A stretch of 64,000 bases of DNA from Halorarius halobius (GTDB lineage Archaea; Halobacteriota; Halobacteria; Halobacteriales; Haloarculaceae), in contig NZ_CP101161.1 of assembly GCF_024298865.1 (NCBI RefSeq), positions 1,199,227 through 1,263,226 of the forward strand, written 5' to 3'. The translations under genes were made by a program, and so were the position numbers. Shown one piece after another: positions 61,430-64,000 of the stretch. The notes under the pieces were generated by a model, which saw nothing but the letters and a program-made list of their open reading frames with translations, did no database searches and was not told the origin of the DNA. Within the stretch, counting starts at the first letter, position 1, and the number at the start of each line of letters is the position of its first letter.

Positions 61430-62338
61430 TCAGGCGAACGCCCGCACCGTCTCGAACGAGCCGTCGCGAAGCGCCGCCGCCAGCGCCTCGCAGTCCACCT
61501 CGTCGGGGGTCGCCCCGGGGTACTTCCTGCGGAAGTAGCCCACGACGTTCTCGCAGTCGCGCTCCAGCAGTTCGTCGGCGTTCTCGTGGTCGGTCTCGAC
61601 GGCCTGCGGCCAGTCGAAGACGGTGACGCCCTCCGAGGAGACGGCGACGTTGTACTCGCTCATGTCGGCGTGGACGTACCCCTGCTCGTAGGCGGTCCCC
61701 ATCTCCCCGAGCACCAGGTCGAGCACGCCCACGGCCTGCCCGTCCTCGAGTTTCGCCCGCGACAGCTCCACGCCGTCGAACTGCTCCATCACGACGGCGT
61801 GGCGGTTGTGGTCGACCGGCCGGGGAACCGACACCTCCGGGTAGACGCTCCGTAGCGCCTCGTGTTCCCGCTCGGCGGCCTTGCGGGCGGTGTAGAACCA
61901 CGAGATGTGGTCCCTGTCGGCGGTGTACTCCCGCTCCTTCTGCACTTCCCGGAAGTTCGTGTACCCCTCGCGGTGGAACTTCAGCGCCAGCGGCTTGTAC
62001 GAGCGGGCCTCGTACACGTCCGACTCCTTGCCGACGCCCAGCGGCGCACCGACGCCCTCCAGCGTGTCCCGCTCGGCGAACGTCCGAAGCGCGAGCGCGT
62101 CGTACCCCTCGAACGTCAGCCGGAACCCCGTGTACTGGATGGTCTTGCGTTCGACCAGCTCCCGGCGCTCACAGCGGTCGAGCCGGTAGTCGACTTCGTC
62201 GCCGTCGAGCCGCGAGAACTCCGGCAGTTTCCCCTCCGCGACCCACCGAGAGAACCGCATCCCCTGTTCGAGCCCCGACAGCAGATAGAAATCCTCGGGC
62301 TCCAGTTCGGCCATCTGGCCGGCGACGTTCTGGACCAT
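61430..62338 (-). CDS. rio2: RIO-type serine/threonine kinase Rio2
   Basis: A 302-residue archaeal Rio2, an atypical kinase/ATPase in small-subunit maturation. An N-terminal winged helix (MAELEPEDFYLLSGLEQGMR onward, about 10-85) precedes the RIO domain. The ATP loop is GVGKESDVYEA, the Lys is in LALKFHREG, the catalytic Asp in YVHADMSEYNV and the metal-binding Asp in VFDWPQAVETDH. ATG 62338 is the conserved start. A TATA-like GGCAAAAGC lies near 62358-62366. Confidence 0.95.
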   Translation of the reverse strand: MVQNVAGQMAELEPEDFYLLSGLEQGMRFSRWVAEGKLPEFSRLDGDEVDYRLDRCERRELVERKTIQYTGFRLTFEGYDALALRTFAERDTLEGVGAPLGVGKESDVYEARSYKPLALKFHREGYTNFREVQKEREYTADRDHISWFYTARKAAEREHEALRSVYPEVSVPRPVDHNRHAVVMEQFDGVELSRAKLEDGQAVGVLDLVLGEMGTAYEQGYVHADMSEYNVAVSSEGVTVFDWPQAVETDHENADELLERDCENVVGYFRRKYPGATPDEVDCEALAAALRDGSFETVRAFA

Positions 62339-62452
62339 ATCAACGAGTTGGCGCCCAGCGGCAAAAGCACACGCAACTCCCCTCGCTGTCGGACGCACGT
62401 CAGCCGTACGTGCGACAATCGGTTGTCATAAACCTCCGGCCGCGATACGAAA

Positions 62453-62785
62453 TCAGCAGCAGTCCGCGACGGTGACGCACCGCTGGTCGTCGTTACACGG
62501 TTCGACGGTTCCCTCCAGCGCGCGGAGCCGGTCGGCGAACGCTCGTCCCGCCGCAGTCAGGCGATACGTCGTCTCGGGCGGGGTCGTCGCGTGCACCTCG
62601 CGCTCGACGAACCCCCGACACCGGAGTTCGTCGAGCCGCGTCGACAGCACCTTCGGCGTGAGCCCCGGGAACGCCTGCTCGATGGCGTTGAACCCGCGTG
62701 ACTCCTCGGCGAGCGCCAGCAGGACGTGGCTCGTCCACTTGCGCCCGAGCAGGTCGTGGATGCCGTGCCAGACGTGGTCGTCCAT
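62453..62785 (-). CDS. HxlR-family regulator with cysteine-rich C-terminal tail
   Basis: A 110-residue winged-helix repressor of the HxlR/MarR-like group. The core is LLGRKWTSHVLLALAEESRG, FNAIEQAFPGLTPKVLSTRL and DELRCRGFVEREVHATTPPE. HxlR proteins often sense oxidants or electrophiles by cysteines. Here the last 14 residues hold four cysteines (C97, C103, C109, C110; PCNDDQRCVTVADCC), an unusual extension suited to metal or disulfide sensing. ATG 62785 is used, with a TATA-like CGACTTTTGG 22-31 nt upstream. It is divergent from a Cys-rich peptide gene. Confidence 0.86.
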   Translation of the reverse strand: MDDHVWHGIHDLLGRKWTSHVLLALAEESRGFNAIEQAFPGLTPKVLSTRLDELRCRGFVEREVHATTPPETTYRLTAAGRAFADRLRALEGTVEPCNDDQRCVTVADCC

Positions 62786-62824
62786 ACCCGCCGATGGGGT
62801 CGGCGAGCCAAAAGTCGCCCGCCG

Positions 62825-62842
62825 GCTTTCCACGCGGAAACC
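62825..62842. promoter_or_regulatory. Inverted repeat between HxlR and Cys-rich peptide genes
   Basis: TTTCC-ACGC-GGAAA (62827-62840), flanked by GG and CC, is a short perfect palindrome with a four-base centre. It sits just upstream of the TATA-like boxes of both divergent genes (sense CGACTTTTGG near 62807-62816 and GTACTTGTTCC near 62867). Position suggests the operator of the HxlR protein. Confidence 0.5.
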
Positions 62843-62899
62843 CCCCGAGTCGGCGGCCACTGCGACGTACTTGTTCCTCGCGTCCCTACTCGTTCGTGT

Positions 62900-63010
62900 A
62901 TGTCCTCTCAGGACTGCTGTTCCGACTGTATCGACGCGGAAGCGTTCGCCCGGGCGGTTCGCGCCGCCGCCGGCGGTGGCTGCTGCTGTTGTGAGCCCGG
63001 TTGCTGTTAG
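62900..63010 (+). CDS. 36-residue cysteine-rich peptide
   Basis: The small frame MSSQDCCSDCIDAEAFARAV continues RAAAGGGCCCCEPGCC. Nine of 36 residues are Cys (6, 7, 10, 28-31, 35, 36), in clusters at both ends of an Ala-rich helix. Too short for most gene finders, but it has a good ATG, a TATA-like box at about 33 nt and a divergent HxlR regulator. Roles as metallothionein-like metal binder, thiol buffer or metal chaperone are plausible. I know no family match. It ends nine bases before the USP gene, which faces it. Confidence 0.65.
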   Translation: MSSQDCCSDCIDAEAFARAVRAAAGGGCCCCEPGCC

Positions 63011-63018
63011 GCCGGGCG

Positions 63019-63459
63019 TCAGTCGCCGCCGGCGGTGACGGTCATCACCGGGGGGTCGGCCTCCCGGACGACCCGTTCGGCGACGCTCCCGACGAGGCGT
63101 CGGCGCAACCCTTCGCGCCCGTGGGTGCCCATCACCACGAGGTCTACCTCGTGGGCGTCGGCGGCCGCGAGTATCTCCTCGTCGGGGTCGCCCTCGCGGA
63201 GTTCGGTCGAGAGGTCCGCGTCGTAGTCGGCGGCCACCGCTTCGAGGTCCGAGAGCGCCTGCTCGGCCTCCGCTTCACCCACCTCGCGGAGCCCCTCGCG
63301 TACCTCGTTCTTCGAGACGGTCAGCCAACTCGTTCCGGTGTCGACGACGTAGAGGCCGTGGACGGTCGCGCCGTACGTCTCCGCGAGTCCGAGCGCGTGG
63401 CGGGCCGCCGCCAGCGCGTGGTCGCTTCCGTCGACGGGGACGAGGACGGCGTCGTACAT
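63019..63459 (-). CDS. Universal stress protein (UspA family)
   Basis: A 146-residue USP. MYDAVLVPVDGSDHALAAAR starts it, and GTHGREGLRRRLVGSVAERV contains the G-2x-G-9x-G-S/T ATP-binding loop, followed by READPPVMTVTAGGD. Such proteins bind ATP and act in stress responses as dimers. ATG 63459 is taken; a GTG at 63465, which overlaps the upstream gene stop (GTGA), is also possible and would couple the two genes. Confidence 0.9.
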   Translation of the reverse strand: MYDAVLVPVDGSDHALAAARHALGLAETYGATVHGLYVVDTGTSWLTVSKNEVREGLREVGEAEAEQALSDLEAVAADYDADLSTELREGDPDEEILAAADAHEVDLVVMGTHGREGLRRRLVGSVAERVVREADPPVMTVTAGGD

Positions 63460-63461
63460 TC

Positions 63462-64000
63462 TCACACCCCGAACCCGAACCGGGCGAACGGCCAGAGATA
63501 GTACACCGAGACGCCGACGATGAGCGCGGGAATCGTCGTGTAGATGGTGGCGACGACGGCGGCCTTCATGTCGATGGCCATCAGCGGGAACAGCGCGTCG
63601 CCGTCCTGGCTGATGGCGTTGGCCGTCAGCGCGGAGAAGGGGATGGCCTCCGCCTCGGCGTAGAGGGTGGCGAACACGATGTGGGCCGCACAGCCGGGGA
63701 CGAGGCCGAGCGCGGCACCCGCAATCGGCGCGAGCACGCCCGCCTGGTTCGCGAGCATCCCGATGTCGACGCCGAGCAGGGCGATGCCGTACGAGTAGAC
63801 GAGGTAGCCGCCGACGACCCAGACGGTGACCATCGCGGTCTCCATGGCGGCGTGCTGGAACGTCTTGTACGCGCTGGCGAACGTGTCCGGAATCCGGCCG
63901 GTCGCGCCGTCGCCGATGTAGTGGCGGGCACCGAAGTAGAGGCCGAACGACAGCGTGGAGCCGACGAGGCCGGCGACCGTGAACAGGCCGTCGTAGGTGG
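63462..64000 (-). CDS. Polytopic membrane protein, ArsP_2-like putative metal exporter (truncated at the window edge)
   Basis: The 5' end lies outside the window; 178 in-frame codons are visible. Segments GLFTVAGLVGSTLSFGLYFG, VWVVGGYLVYSYGIALLGV, LAPIAGAALGLVPGCAAHIV and VVATIYTTIPALIVGVSVYY are membrane spans. ALTANAISQDGDALFPLMAI and the PGC motif after a hydrophobic stretch resemble the 10-helix heavy-metal exporter family ArsP_2. It is coupled or nearly coupled to the universal stress protein. The substrate (arsenic, manganese or other metal) is not known. Confidence 0.7.
   Translation of the reverse strand, partial: TYDGLFTVAGLVGSTLSFGLYFGARHYIGDGATGRIPDTFASAYKTFQHAAMETAMVTVWVVGGYLVYSYGIALLGVDIGMLANQAGVLAPIAGAALGLVPGCAAHIVFATLYAEAEAIPFSALTANAISQDGDALFPLMAIDMKAAVVATIYTTIPALIVGVSVYYLWPFARFGFGV

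Noticed and set aside
1..64000. CRISPR arrays, insertion sequences, integrases, rRNA operons or replication origins
   Set aside because: No regular direct-repeat array, transposase, integrase, rRNA segment or Orc1/Cdc6 gene was seen on either strand.

Overview
The window is a chromosomal segment of an extremely halophilic archaeon (class Halobacteria). The evidence is very high GC, strongly acidic proteins, archaeal ribosomal proteins (L10e, L15e, L18Ae, L31e, L39e), aIF6, prefoldin alpha, SRP54/FtsY, Rio2, type II GAPDH, bacterio-opsin-activator (Bat) type HTH regulators, twin-arginine lipoproteins and PGF-CTERM surface proteins. Many genes have a TATA-like box about 24-33 nt before the start codon, which suggests leaderless mRNAs. 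I see no rRNA, tRNA, CRISPR array, insertion sequence or prophage. No gene-free stretch exceeds 300 bases. The genus cannot be fixed from the sequence alone.

Layout. 0-2.2 kb: Bat-type and winged-helix regulators, a small membrane protein, and a receiver-PAS protein. 2.2-10.7 kb: an amino-acid uptake and breakdown block made of a P5C-dehydrogenase-like ALDH, a Bat-type regulator, proline dehydrogenase and a complete branched-chain-type ABC transporter. Both divergent control regions of this block carry the same CCGACCATGGTCGG palindrome. 10.7-14.6 kb: PQQ-propeller lipoprotein, two MgtE-type half transporters, Nudix hydrolase and a type IV pilin. 14.8-22.0 kb: information-processing core (srp54; rplX-pfdA-ftsY; eif6-rpl31e-rpl39e on the other strand), LysE exporter, HD hydrolase, ZIP transporter and ThpR. 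22-31.8 kb: TPR protein, DUF424, a 7TM histidine kinase, an enolase-superfamily enzyme beside an MFS transporter, PGF-CTERM surface proteins and a flavin disulfide reductase. 32-35.4 kb: degenerate PfkB kinase, Arg-rich membrane protein, aldo/keto reductase, AN1-CAP fusion.

35.4-42.6 kb holds what I consider the most interesting locus. It has a Tat-exported DyP-superfamily protein translationally coupled to a Tat lipoprotein resembling P19/Tp34 iron-binding proteins, a second P19-like paralogue, a small Tat protein, a winged-helix regulator with a membrane partner, a PGF-CTERM surface protein and a repeat lipoprotein. The two P19-like genes share an identical 29-bp promoter element. At the first one this element forms half of a 48-bp dyad that also serves the divergent gene. 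The set looks like an archaeal counterpart of EfeO/P19-EfeB iron-handling systems.

42.7-64 kb: glutathionyl-hydroquinone-reductase-like protein, GYD protein, rpl10e, ATP-grasp ligase, a large histidine kinase, Hsp20, GAPDH, an M29-like peptidase, a DUF433/DUF5615 toxin-antitoxin pair, mutS facing nucS, a membrane-tethered tandem winged-helix regulator divergent from a Tat-exported subtilisin (a 36-bp inverted repeat lies between them), TetR, rpl15e with a structured leader, rio2, and a thiol/metal cluster at the right end. That cluster has an HxlR regulator with a Cys-rich tail, a 36-residue peptide with 9 cysteines, a universal stress protein and a truncated ArsP_2-like exporter.
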